From Nostoc calcicola FACHB-3891 (GTDB lineage: Bacteria > Cyanobacteriota > Cyanobacteriia > Cyanobacteriales > Nostocaceae): DNA of 64,000 bases. Of this stretch, positions 34,452-43,209 are shown in pieces; the first letter of the stretch is position 1; every line of letters starts with the position of its first letter. The DNA is taken from the NCBI RefSeq assembly GCF_014697355.1, contig NZ_JACJRQ010000019.1, positions 62,001 to 126,000 on the forward strand. The letters run 5' to 3'. Both the position numbers and the translations under genes were made by a program. Under the pieces are notes generated by a model. The model was given only the letters and a program-made list of their open reading frames with translations, was not told the DNA's origin and did not search any database.

Positions 34452-35900
34452 TACATAGACAGTGCTTAAAGCCAGATGCTACCCTTCCGATCAACATACA
34501 TAATATTTTTCAATTAATCATCACTAGTAAATAAATAAAAATTATATTCATCTCCTCTGTACTGGCTGCCCAGGCAAATAAGTTCAAACATCAAAGCCGA
34601 TTACTATATTTGTAATATTTTGCGCGAACCTAAATTATTTTCATCCTCAAGATAGATATAGATATGCCAAATATAGTAGATAGTAATGTAGATAGTTTTA
34701 TTACTATGGACAGATGTAGATTTGCTAGAAATTTATGAAACTACCGTATTTTTAGTAACCATTTTTTTAAGAAACAATAAGTTAGATATCCTCTGGAGTT
34801 TCTAGATAAAAAATTTTAATTTAGACATTATTCTCATTACATAAAATGTAATAAACAAGCGATTGGTTTTTGATAAAAATGAATTGTAAAATTCTTATAA
34901 ATTTATTGTCAAGTTTTTACAAAAAAATCATTTTTTTTGTAAAAACTCTTGACTAAATTTGGGATTATTTTTAAATAAATAATAGTGGATGAAAATAAAG
35001 ATTCAATAACTGTCACTTTTTGTTAAATTTTTATTTCACAAAGGTTCAAATCTATCACTATCTGCTGATGAGAAGGTAGCTAGTTTTAGGATACTGTAAG
35101 AAGTAGATTTGCACTCACACCTGACCTTGACTGTTTTTAAGTTTCAATTTGCCAAACAAAATTCAACCTCTTATTCGTAATCAAAACTATTAAGAGGTTA
35201 ACCTCCAAACCTGTATTGCAGAATTTAGTAAAATTATCAAAATAAGGGCTACCCGAAGGCTCGAAAGTGTTTGCCTATTACCATCAACCAGGGGCGAATG
35301 GTTTTAACTAATACCATTATTGCACCGGGCTTCAGGAAAGTCTGTCAAATTCTAAGTGTTAACCAGGGAATAGTTTACTGGTTCTAAGTGTTTTACCATT
35401 AACTGTGGCAATTTTGATTTTTGGTTGAAACTGTGCTTTTTGTGAGCCAAATCAATCCAAAATCCAAAATTGTTTGACTGCTGTTTATCAAGGCACATAG
35501 CAGCTATGTCTAGGAGCTTATTTTGTTAGGGCTGTTTGCTATTTGCGAACTATCTTGGTTTCGCAAATAGAGAGTGCAGTCTGTAAACAAGATTTTGCTA
35601 AATAGACATAATAAAAAGTCACCTAATATGCCTCAGACTTTTGAAGTTATTTTTATTCCAAGTAAAGACCATTAACGTCTAATTTTGAGTATTAAAATCT
35701 GAGCGTAAACAACATAAACTTTCTAGTTTTTCCAAAAATTAGGGAGTGATAGATAGCGTTATTTACACACCAAAACAATATTTAATCAATTTTCTAGGAC
35801 TAATTTATTTTGCAGTTTTTATCCTTTTTTCAGGGTTTAAAAACAGTTGCAAAAGATAAATTTGCCCACATTTGATAGTTGACAGCAACTGGTAATAACT

Positions 35901-36500
35901 ATGTCAGAATATTCCGGTCAAGACAAGGCTTTTGATAGCTATGACATGCACGAAAGCAAGTTTTTAACGCCTTTTCAGCGGAAAGCACTGCTGAAAAATT
36001 TGCACGCTAATTTACAGCCAGAATATCGTCGGCGGATTGAAATTATGTTGCTGGCGGATATGGGTAAATCTCAAAGCCAAATTTGTGAAATTTTAGGTTG
36101 TTCGCAGGAAATGGCGCGGTACTGGATTGGGATAGCAGAGGCGGGTATGGCGCACAAATGGAATGAGCGCCCCATAGGTAGACCGAAGACTGTTAACGAT
36201 CGCTATATTGAACGTTTAAAAGAATTAGTGAGTAATAGTCCGCGTGAATATGGCTATGGATTTAGTTCTTGGACAGCGCAATGGTTGAGCAAACATCTAG
36301 CAAATGAATTTGGCATTGCAATTACCGATCGCCATATTAATCGTTTACTAAAACAAATGGGGCTTTCCACTAAACGTAAAAACATTCAGCCACAAGAAAC
36401 TGACCAAAATAAGGATGCTGGCATTACAATCTCCGATTTGCAATCTAACTCTGAAGCTAGTATGCATTGGTCTTTTAATCTAATTCAGACTAATAACTAA
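35901..36500 (+). CDS. Helix-turn-helix / winged-helix protein (transposase-like DNA-binding domains only)
   Basis: A 199-residue protein. The first part (about 30-85, RKALLKNLHANLQPEYRRRIEIMLLADMGKSQSQICEILGCSQEMARYWIGIAEAG) is an HTH of the kind at the N-terminus of IS630-type transposases. The second (about 100-155, RPKTVNDRYIERLKELV...YGFSSWTAQWLSKHLANEFG, then ITDRHINRLLKQMGLSTKRK) is the winged helix of the same proteins. The DDE catalytic domain is absent, so this is probably a domesticated DNA-binding protein. It is followed on the same strand by the exporter genes after a MITE, and may regulate them; that is inference. It starts at the ATG at 35901 after GGTAATAACT. Confidence 0.78.
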   Translation: MSEYSGQDKAFDSYDMHESKFLTPFQRKALLKNLHANLQPEYRRRIEIMLLADMGKSQSQICEILGCSQEMARYWIGIAEAGMAHKWNERPIGRPKTVNDRYIERLKELVSNSPREYGYGFSSWTAQWLSKHLANEFGIAITDRHINRLLKQMGLSTKRKNIQPQETDQNKDAGITISDLQSNSEASMHWSFNLIQTNN

Positions 36501-36558
36501 AGTGTCGTTTGTCATTTGTCGTTTGTCGTTTGTCTTTTGTCCAATGACTAATGACTAA

Positions 36559-36649
36559 TAGACCTCTTGCATAAATATTTTTTTGTCTCACGCAGAGGCG
36601 CAGAGGCGCAGAGAAGAGAACGCAAAGAAAGACTTTTGCAAGAGGTCTA
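36559..36649. mobile_element. 91-bp MITE-like element, TIR TAGACCTCTTGCA (copy 2)
   Basis: Same 13-bp inverted ends and purine-rich core as at 17629-17721; the two copies are close to identical outside a short middle stretch. It lies between the HTH gene and the exporter gene. Confidence 0.85.
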
Positions 36650-36690
36650 ATGCCCAATGACCAAATAAATACAGTTTTGGAGGTTAGAAA

Positions 36691-39600
36691 ATGCCATCAG
36701 CGTTTTCTCGGCAATATTTAGCTGAACAAGTCACTCAAATTTTGGGTGAATCGCTGTCAAGTGAAGAACTTAATAAATGCCTCAGGGTGCTGGAAATTGT
36801 CGAACCACCGATAGCAAAGCAGTTTTGGGAAGCAACTACAGCCGAGCCAGGAATTTATATCATTCTGAGTGGTAAAGTCAGACTGCTGAATAGCTCTAAT
36901 AACTTAATTACTACGCTTTTTTCTGGAGGATCATTTGGTGAGTTGACTTTATTCCCAGAGCATAAATTCAGTTCTTATGTTGCTAGAGCTTCGGTAAATT
37001 TAAAGCTTGGTTATATCAAACAAGAGATTTTAGAAGAGGTAATTTCTACATCGCCTAGCATCGGCGATCGCCTTTTAAAACGTGCAGATTTTTGGGATTT
37101 GTTACTGTTATGTTGCCAGAATTCTTTAATTGGTTTGAATGGCTCTATAGAGGAGATATTTAAAGCATTATCCCTATTTCATCGCCACAGTTTAGAGAGT
37201 GGTTCTTTGATTGCTAACCTCACGAAAGATAACGACCTGTGGTTATTCCATCGCGGAGAAATACTAGATTCTAGTGGGCGAAGATTGACACCTGGAAAAA
37301 TTTACCTAAATCCAAAACATGGAAGTTGGCAAATAACCCAATCAAGCATCGCTTACAGTTTGAGCAACGCTGATTGGCAAATAGCATTACAACATTGGCC
37401 ACAATTAGCAGAGTTAACAGATTTTCAAGAACGTCAAGTTGAGGCGGGGAGTGGGGATTTTGTAGAGACGCGATTCATCGCGTCTTTAGGGAGTGGGGAA
37501 AGTTCTTCCCAATCCCCAATGCCCAATCCTCAATACCCAATGCCCAGCGTTGAGCCAAAACAAAAGCAAAATAGACAACGAGCTTACTTTCCTAGCCCAA
37601 GGGTGAGGGCTGGGCATTTGTTAGGACGTTTGACTAAACGGTATCCGTTCTTTGAACAACAAAGTGCCTCAGACTGTGGTGCATCTTGCTTGGTAATGAT
37701 TAGTCGCTATTGGGGTAAGCGGTTTAATGTTAACCGCATACGGGATTTAACTAACATCACTCGTAGCGGGGCATCAATGCGGGGTTTGACAGCAGCAGCA
37801 GAAAGTATTGGCTTTGCTACCCGTCCGGTAAAAGCTAGCTTAGATAAATTAGCACAACAACCTCTACCAGCGATCGCTCACTGGGAAGGTAAGCACTATG
37901 TTGTTGTCTATGAAATTAGTAAAAAACGTGTGATTATTGGCGACCCCGCCATCGGTCAACGTACCCTGACTCCTGGCGAATTTAAAAGGAGTTGGACTGG
38001 TTATGCTTTGTTATTACAACCCACTGATTTACTCAGAGAAACCGACGAAGCAATTACACCATTTTGGCAGTTTTTTGATTTAGTAAAACCTCATTCCCAA
38101 GTATTAATAGAAGTGTTTATCGCTTCGGTGTTAATTCAATTACTTGGACTTGTTACACCTTTATTTACTCAGTTACTCTTAGACCGAGTGATTGTCCAGG
38201 GTAGCACCTTAACTTTAAACGCTGTTGGTTTAGGATTACTAATTTTTAGTTTTTTTCGGGTTGCCATTACTGGACTGCGGCAATATCTACTAGATCACAC
38301 AGCAAATCGCTTGGGACTATCACTGATGGTAGGTTTTATTAAACATACTTTTCGGTTGCCCCTAGCCTTTTTTGAGTCGCGTTATGTTGGCGATATTGTC
38401 TCTCGCGTGCAAGAAAATCAAAAGATTCAGCGGTTTCTAACTGGAGAAGCACTTTCTATCGGTTTAGATTTGCTGACAGTATTTATCTATGTAGGATTGA
38501 TGTTTTGGTATAGCTGGCAAATGGCATTATTATGCTTGGCAATTATACCGCCGTTTGTATTATTGGCGCTCATCGCTACACCTTTCTTGCGCCGCATCAG
38601 CCGGGAAGTTTTTAATGCTTCAGCCCAAGAAAACAGTTATTTAATTCAATCTCTCACTGGTATTCGCTCAGTTCGCTCGATGGCAATTGAGCAAACAGTA
38701 CGCTGGCGTTGGGAAGAACTGCTGAATAATGTCATTAAAAAAACTTTTAGCGGTCAGATAATTGGTAATCAACTGCAAATTTTCAGTTCTGGGATTGAAG
38801 CTCTGGTAACCACAGGATTACTTTGGTTTGGCGCATGGCAAGTAATTCAAAATCAACTGACTATTGGACAATTAGTGGCATTTAATATGTTGTTAGGTAA
38901 CATCATTAGACCGTTTCAAAGGCTCGTTGTGCTGTGGAATCAATTACAAGAAGTGATTATTTCCACGGAGCGGATTAATGATGTCTTGGAAGCAGAACCA
39001 GAGGAAGATTTACAATCTCAACCCCGGCAAAGTTTGAGTAATTTACGCGGTCATATCATCTTTGAAAATGTGACTTTCCGCTATCATTCAGAAAGCGATA
39101 TTAATGTCTTAGAAAATCTCAATTTTGAAATCAAACCTGAGCAAACTATTGCAGTTGTAGGGCGTAGCGGTTCTGGCAAAACGACTCTCTCAAAATTGAT
39201 TTTGGGACTCTATCCTCCGACAGATGGTAAAGTACTGATTGATGCTCAAGATGTAACTAATATTTCCCTGCGATCGCTGCGTTCTCAAATTGGTGTTGTT
39301 GACCAAGATACATTTTTGTTTGGCGGTACAATTCGGGAAAATATCAGCATTGCTCATCCAGAAGCTTCCCAAGAAGAAGTAATTGAAGCAGCACGTATGG
39401 CAGGAGCAGATGAATTTATTCAGCAAATGCCAATGGGCTACGAAACCCAAATTGGTGAAAGTGGCGGTATGTTATCTGGTGGACAACGCCAACGGCTGGC
39501 GATCGCTCGTGCTTTGCTAGGAAATCCCTCTTTCTTAGTATTCGATGAAGCAACCAGTCACTTAGATGCTCAATCTGAGCGGATTATTCAGAACAATCTC

Positions 39601-39786
39601 AAAAAAATTCTTCAAGGACGCACAAGTTTAATTATTGCTCATCGTCTTTCTACGGTGCGTCATGCTGACCTGATTTTAGTTTTAGACCGGGGAATTCTAG
39701 TCGAAAGCGGTACTCACGATCAATTAATCGCCAAAAAAGGTCATTATTTCTATCTCAACCAGCAACAACTAGCGCAAACAGCTTAG
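36691..39786 (+). CDS. Peptidase-containing ABC exporter with N-terminal cNMP-binding-like domain (HetC-like architecture)
   Basis: 1031 residues. A cyclic-nucleotide-binding-like domain comes first (about 30-130, EPGIYIILSGKVRLL and GGSFGELTLFP). A linker at 250-290 consists of translated intergenic repeats. A C39 peptidase follows (about 310-440) with Cys329 in QSASDCGASCL, His402 in GKHYVVVYE and Asp418 in GDPAIG, so it should cut Gly-Gly leaders. Six membrane helices span about 455-740. The ATPase has VGRSGSGKTTLSK, LSGGQRQRLAIARALL, LVFDEATSHLDA and an HRLSTV His. This is the PCAT family that matures and exports peptides; Anabaena HetC has, as I recall, the same layout. The adaptor and a PPIase follow on the same strand, and Gly-Gly peptides lie 7-9 kb away. 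Confidence 0.93.
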   Translation: MPSAFSRQYLAEQVTQILGESLSSEELNKCLRVLEIVEPPIAKQFWEATTAEPGIYIILSGKVRLLNSSNNLITTLFSGGSFGELTLFPEHKFSSYVARASVNLKLGYIKQEILEEVISTSPSIGDRLLKRADFWDLLLLCCQNSLIGLNGSIEEIFKALSLFHRHSLESGSLIANLTKDNDLWLFHRGEILDSSGRRLTPGKIYLNPKHGSWQITQSSIAYSLSNADWQIALQHWPQLAELTDFQERQVEAGSGDFVETRFIASLGSGESSSQSPMPNPQYPMPSVEPKQKQNRQRAYFPSPRVRAGHLLGRLTKRYPFFEQQSASDCGASCLVMISRYWGKRFNVNRIRDLTNITRSGASMRGLTAAAESIGFATRPVKASLDKLAQQPLPAIAHWEGKHYVVVYEISKKRVIIGDPAIGQRTLTPGEFKRSWTGYALLLQPTDLLRETDEAITPFWQFFDLVKPHSQVLIEVFIASVLIQLLGLVTPLFTQLLLDRVIVQGSTLTLNAVGLGLLIFSFFRVAITGLRQYLLDHTANRLGLSLMVGFIKHTFRLPLAFFESRYVGDIVSRVQENQKIQRFLTGEALSIGLDLLTVFIYVGLMFWYSWQMALLCLAIIPPFVLLALIATPFLRRISREVFNASAQENSYLIQSLTGIRSVRSMAIEQTVRWRWEELLNNVIKKTFSGQIIGNQLQIFSSGIEALVTTGLLWFGAWQVIQNQLTIGQLVAFNMLLGNIIRPFQRLVVLWNQLQEVIISTERINDVLEAEPEEDLQSQPRQSLSNLRGHIIFENVTFRYHSESDINVLENLNFEIKPEQTIAVVGRSGSGKTTLSKLILGLYPPTDGKVLIDAQDVTNISLRSLRSQIGVVDQDTFLFGGTIRENISIAHPEASQEEVIEAARMAGADEFIQQMPMGYETQIGESGGMLSGGQRQRLAIARALLGNPSFLVFDEATSHLDAQSERIIQNNLKKILQGRTSLIIAHRLSTVRHADLILVLDRGILVESGTHDQLIAKKGHYFYLNQQQLAQTA
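37441..37556 (+). repeat. Intergenic-type repeats embedded in the exporter reading frame
   Basis: Within the exporter gene lie GGCGGGGAGTGGGGA, a GTAGAG palindrome at 37462-37488 (GTAGAGACGCGAT then ATCGCGTCT), GGGAGTGGGGA and then C-rich CCAATCCCCAATGCCC units. The same kinds of repeat are found between genes elsewhere. They are translated in frame (for example SGDFVETRFIASLGSG and PMPNPQYPMPS) as a linker between two domains. Confidence 0.85.
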
Positions 39787-39873
39787 AAGGAAATTGGTAT
39801 GGGGCATTGGGTATTGAAGATTGAGACACAAGGAGAATTAGAGACTCTTTCATTTCTCTCAAAGACTCATTAA

Positions 39874-39999
39874 TAGACTTTTTGCATAAATAAGTTTTTA
39901 TCGGGCTACGCCCCGCTTCTCTACGAGACGCACTTGCGTTCGCTAACACGCAAAGGCGCAAAGAATAAGGTAAAAATAAGGACTTTTGGAAAAAGTCTA
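39874..39999. mobile_element. 126-bp MITE variant at the edge of the 21-bp array (copy 3)
   Basis: Ends TAGACTTTTTGCA and TGGAAAAAGTCTA, a variant of the TAGACCTCTTGCA element with matching changes in both ends. The middle has an extra segment (CGGGCTACGCCCCGCTTCTC...). A 21-bp array unit remnant (CTCAAAGACTCATTA, from 39859) lies to its left and the array continues to its right, so the element appears to have landed in or beside the array. Confidence 0.75.
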
Positions 40000-40220
40000 A
40001 TGGAGTTCAAAGACTCATTAATGGAGTTCAAAGACTCATTAATGGAGTTCAAAGGCTTATTAATGGAGTTCAAAGACTCATTAATGGAGTTCAAAGGCTC
40101 ATTAATGGAGTTCAAAGACTCATTAATGGAGTTCAAAGGCTCATTAATGGAGTTCAAAGACTCATTAATGGAGTTCAAAGACTCATTAATGGAGTTCAAA
40201 GGCTCATTAATGGAGTTCAG
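40000..40220. repeat. Ten-unit tandem array, 21-bp period (array B)
   Basis: Ten full units and one partial unit beginning ATGGAGTTCAAAGACTCATT; the variant positions are mainly GAC/GGC and CATTA/TATTA. Each unit starts with ATG and is open in frame with hlyD (heptad MEFKDSL), and the opposite strand is open as well (NSINESL). The reverse complement carries AATGAGTCTTTGA, the core of the array at 12660. Confidence 0.92.
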
Positions 40221-40281
40221 AACCTCAATCCCAATGCCTGATGCCCGATGCCCAATGCCCCACTCCCCATCCTCAATTATT

Positions 40282-41829
40282 ATGCCAAACCCATCTAATA
40301 ATTCATCATCCGCGATCGCCTTAGAAAAGGACGCTAAGTTTTACTTACCTGAGGACACAAGTACCGTTGTCAATCCTCAAGCACAGGAAACATCCGAGAC
40401 AAATGATTGGTTTTACGGTACTGAAGAACTGTTAGATGCCTTACCGAAAATTTGGACGCGCTCACTGTTGTATTTACTGATTGGCTTTGCTGCGATCGTT
40501 ATACCTTGGGCGATGCTTTCTAAAGTTGATGAGACAGGAAGTGCTAGAGGACGGATGGAACCTGAAGGAGCAACGCAAAAATTGGATAGTCCTGTTAGTG
40601 GTACTGTCACGGCTGTCAATGTTAAGGAAGGCACAACGGTAAAAGCAGGACAGGTTTTAGTTCAACTGGAGTCTGATGTGCTGCGATCGGAATTGCAACA
40701 GGTACAGACAAAACTGGAAGGTTTATTAAATCGGCGATCGCAACTCGATCTCCTCAAAAACCAAATTCTACTGACAATTAACGTCCAGGAGCAACAAAAT
40801 AAATCCCAAGAATTGGAAAAAATCGCCCAAATTAGTCAAGCACAGCAAAACCTTGATGCTAAACAAAGTACCTATAACTTACAACGACTGGAAAAACTGG
40901 CTCTAGTAGAACAGGCTAGTCAAAATATCAGTTCTACCCAAATTGCCCAGAAATTAGCTCAGAGTCGTTTAAGCCGAGATTTCACGGAAGTTGGACGTTA
41001 TCGCCAACTTTTGCAAGAGGGGGCGATTCCCCAAACCAAACTTGTGGAACTCGAAAAGGCAGCAGAAGAAAGCCAACGCCTCCAAGAACAAGCAAAATCT
41101 GATATCACCCAAGCCCAGTTACGGTTAAAAGAAGAACTCAACCGCTATCACTCGCTAATGAGTCAAGCTTATTCAGATATTCAACTTTTGAAACTTCGCC
41201 TCCAAGAACAACAAAGCGGCTATCGCAGTCTAGTGCAAGCAGGTAAACTGGCGGTGCTGAAAAATCAGGAACAGTTGAAAGACTTACAAAGCCAAACTAC
41301 TAACCTGCAATCGGAAATTGCCCAAACTGTAAGCCAGATTACATCCTTCAAACTACAGTTGCAACAAAGAATAGTGCGATCGCCTGTTGATGGTGTAATT
41401 TTTGAATTGCCTATCCAAAAACCAGGCTCAGTAGTAGAACCGGGACAGTTAATCGCCCAAATTGCACCCAAGAATACTTCCTTGATTCTCAAGGCGCAGA
41501 TACCTAACGAACAAAGTGGTTTTTTGAAGGTGGGAATGCCAGTTAAAGTTAAATTTGATGCCTACCCCTTCCAAGACTATGGAGTGGTGCAAGGGCGCGT
41601 CAACTGGATTTCACCTGATTCAAAAATTCAGACGAGCGATCGAGGTAACGTCGAAACCTATGAGTTAGAAATCTCCCTAGCTCAGCCTTATATCCAAACT
41701 GCCAACAGACGCATTCCCATAACACCAGGGCAAACAGCAACCGCAGAGGTAGTTATCCGGCAACGTCGAGTTATGGACTTTATCTTAGATCCATTTAAAA
41801 AGTTGCAACAAGGCGGTTTAGAGCTTTAG
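40282..41829 (+). CDS. HlyD-family periplasmic adaptor of the peptide exporter
   Basis: A 515-residue membrane fusion protein if started at the ATG at 40282 (MPNPSNNSSSA). Order: cytoplasmic tail with WFYGTEELLDALPKIWTRS, one membrane helix (LLYLLIGFAAIVIPWAML), first half of the biotinyl-lipoyl domain (GTVTAVNVKEGTTVKAGQVLV), a long coiled-coil hairpin (about 120-340), second lipoyl half (QQRIVRSPVDGVIFELPIQ), and a beta-barrel ending in TAEVVIRQRRVMDFILDPFKKL. The frame stays open upstream through the 21-bp array, but I think that segment is not part of the native protein. It links the ABC exporter to an outer-membrane channel, which is not encoded here. Same strand as the exporter. Confidence 0.92.
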   Translation: MPNPSNNSSSAIALEKDAKFYLPEDTSTVVNPQAQETSETNDWFYGTEELLDALPKIWTRSLLYLLIGFAAIVIPWAMLSKVDETGSARGRMEPEGATQKLDSPVSGTVTAVNVKEGTTVKAGQVLVQLESDVLRSELQQVQTKLEGLLNRRSQLDLLKNQILLTINVQEQQNKSQELEKIAQISQAQQNLDAKQSTYNLQRLEKLALVEQASQNISSTQIAQKLAQSRLSRDFTEVGRYRQLLQEGAIPQTKLVELEKAAEESQRLQEQAKSDITQAQLRLKEELNRYHSLMSQAYSDIQLLKLRLQEQQSGYRSLVQAGKLAVLKNQEQLKDLQSQTTNLQSEIAQTVSQITSFKLQLQQRIVRSPVDGVIFELPIQKPGSVVEPGQLIAQIAPKNTSLILKAQIPNEQSGFLKVGMPVKVKFDAYPFQDYGVVQGRVNWISPDSKIQTSDRGNVETYELEISLAQPYIQTANRRIPITPGQTATAEVVIRQRRVMDFILDPFKKLQQGGLEL

Positions 41830-41926
41830 GGATTAATCAATTTACAGCAATACATATACAACACTCAGATGTAGGGTGCGTTGTCAAGCAGTGCAACGCA
41901 CCTTAAATTGTTGACTGTGCGTTATT

Positions 41927-42028
41927 AGGGACTTCCAGAAAATAAATGATCCCAATTTATTTGTACATTTTTCGGGTAGCACAGCTGTGCTACCCTACTA
42001 TGGAATATTTTTTTCCTTGGAAGTCCCT
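41927..42028. mobile_element. 102-bp MITE-like element with palindromic core
   Basis: Outer inverted repeats AGGGACTTCCA and TGGAAGTCCCT flank the 25-bp palindrome at 41974-41998 (GGGTAGCACAGC and its complement, ending CCCTAC). Confidence 0.72.
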
Positions 42029-42082
42029 TACGTTTACTATAGCGGTTCCCATCCAGACGCAGTACAACATCATATCGCAAGG

Positions 42083-42111
42083 TGTAGGGGCACGGCACTG
42101 CCGTGCCCCTA
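42083..42111. repeat. 29-bp GTAGGGG palindrome
   Basis: GTAGGGGCACGGCA, then TGCCGTGCCCCTAC around one central C; identical in sequence to the core at 34381-34409. Confidence 0.85.
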
Positions 42112-42335
42112 CAGGTCTACCTCACTTGAAATATTAGCACCGACTTACTTACAGAGAAATAATAACTCTTAAATCGTTCAATAAATTTTAGATTTTAACT
42201 TAATTAAATATAGACTTTATTGTCAATAAATACTCTAATAAATATATCACAAAAAGATATAAAAGCTATAATTATTAGAGTAGCAATCACAATCAAAACG
42301 CCCTATTAATTTAGGTTAATAATTGGAGGAATTAG

Positions 42336-43121
42336 ATGATGTCAAATGTATTGACTGTTTCTCCTGAGGATATTCTTGACCACATTAAACTGTCTTGCCA
42401 AATCCCGAATGTATTGGAGGCGATCGCCAGTCGAAAAATTGTTGAAAATGAAGCTAAACAAGCAGGTATCGAAATTGGTTTAGAAGAACTGCAAAATGCA
42501 GCAGATAACCTGCGTCTAGCCAATCAACTCCTAAAAGCAGAAGATACCTGGGCGTGGTTAGAAAAACATTATCTTTCCCTCGACGACTTGGAAAAAATTG
42601 TCGAAACTGCTCTACTATCTACGAAATTAGCAAATCATTTATTTGCAAATAAAGTAGAACAATTTTTTTATGCACACCAACTTGATTATGTAGGAGCAGT
42701 AACTTATGAAGTTGTTTTGGATGACGAAGATTTAGCACTAGAATTGTTTTACGCTCTGCAAGAAGGCGAAATTAGTTTCCAAGAAATCGCCCGCCAATAC
42801 ATTCAAAATATTGAAATCCGACGTGCTGGAGGTTATCAAGGAATACGACTCCGCAGGGATTTTAGACCAGAAATTGCAGCAGCAGTATTTGCTGCTAATC
42901 CTCCACAAATTCTCAAACCAATCACTACTCCCAAAGGAGTACATATAATTGCAGTTGAGGAAATTATCAAACCTCAATTGGACGAACAGCGACGGGTGCA
43001 AATCATAGGAGACTTATTTGCTAATTGGTTAAAAACACAAATCCCACCTATAGAAATAGTGTCAAATCTAACCAAAGTTGTCAATTCCGAAACATCTAAA
43101 GATATAGTAATGGAGGTTTAA
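42336..43121 (+). CDS. PpiC/SurA-type peptidylprolyl isomerase linked to the exporter
   Basis: A 261-residue protein without signal peptide. The N-terminal half is helical (SurA_N-like: LDHIKLSCQIPNVLEAIASRKIVENEAKQAGIEI). The C-terminal half resembles a parvulin domain: ALEL FYALQEGEISFQEIARQYIQN, RRAGGYQGIRLRRDFRPEIAAAVFAANPPQILKPITTPKGVHIIAVEEI. As I know them, cyanobacterial bacteriocin exporter loci often carry such a gene next to the ABC and HlyD genes. GGAGGA seven bases before the ATG at 42336 is a strong ribosome-binding site (ATG at 42339 also possible). It may aid handling of exported peptide or the adaptor; that is inference. A palindrome lies 16 bp after the stop. Confidence 0.85.
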   Translation: MMSNVLTVSPEDILDHIKLSCQIPNVLEAIASRKIVENEAKQAGIEIGLEELQNAADNLRLANQLLKAEDTWAWLEKHYLSLDDLEKIVETALLSTKLANHLFANKVEQFFYAHQLDYVGAVTYEVVLDDEDLALELFYALQEGEISFQEIARQYIQNIEIRRAGGYQGIRLRRDFRPEIAAAVFAANPPQILKPITTPKGVHIIAVEEIIKPQLDEQRRVQIIGDLFANWLKTQIPPIEIVSNLTKVVNSETSKDIVMEV

Positions 43122-43136
43122 GATATCAAAATCATT

Positions 43137-43165
43137 GTAGAGACGTTGCAATGCAACGTCTCTAC
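43137..43165 (+). terminator. GTAGAG-type palindrome after the PPIase gene
   Basis: GTAGAGACGTTGCA, T-rich centre omitted, TGCAACGTCTCTAC: 14-bp arms around one base, 16 bp after the stop. No strong T-run follows, so terminator action is only likely, not certain. Confidence 0.6.
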
Positions 43166-43209
43166 ACCTGGTTAATTAATTTTGAATTTTTAATTCTGAT
43201 TTTGAAGAT

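Larger units (their letters stand above)
33994..35900. other. 1.9-kb region without a convincing gene
   Basis: I find no reading frame with a recognisable domain or ribosome-binding site here. It holds a perfect hairpin at 34153-34180, a minus-strand terminator-like hairpin at 34188-34216, an inverted-repeat element at 34346-34451, and then about 1.4 kb of AT-rich DNA. A sequence TTCTAAGTGTT occurs twice near 35351 and 35381. The promoter and leader of the HTH gene at 35901 should be in the last part. A small RNA gene is possible. Confidence 0.5.
41830..42335. other. Repeat-filled gap between the adaptor and PPIase genes
   Basis: Holds an imperfect palindrome at 41871-41903 (GTAGGGTGCGTTG...CAACGCACC), a 102-bp element at 41927-42028 with AGGGACTTCCA inverted ends around a GGGTAGCACAGCTGTGCTACCC core, and a GTAGGGGCACGGC palindrome at 42083-42111. 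The stretch after 42130 is AT-rich and probably holds the PPIase promoter; GGAGGA lies just before the PPIase start. Confidence 0.75.

Noticed and set aside
39934..40281. Upstream part of the adaptor frame as a genuine N-terminal domain
   Set aside because: It is made of MITE and array sequence; conserved adaptor sequence starts after 40282, where a normal ATG exists. Kept as a finding, not as coding sequence.
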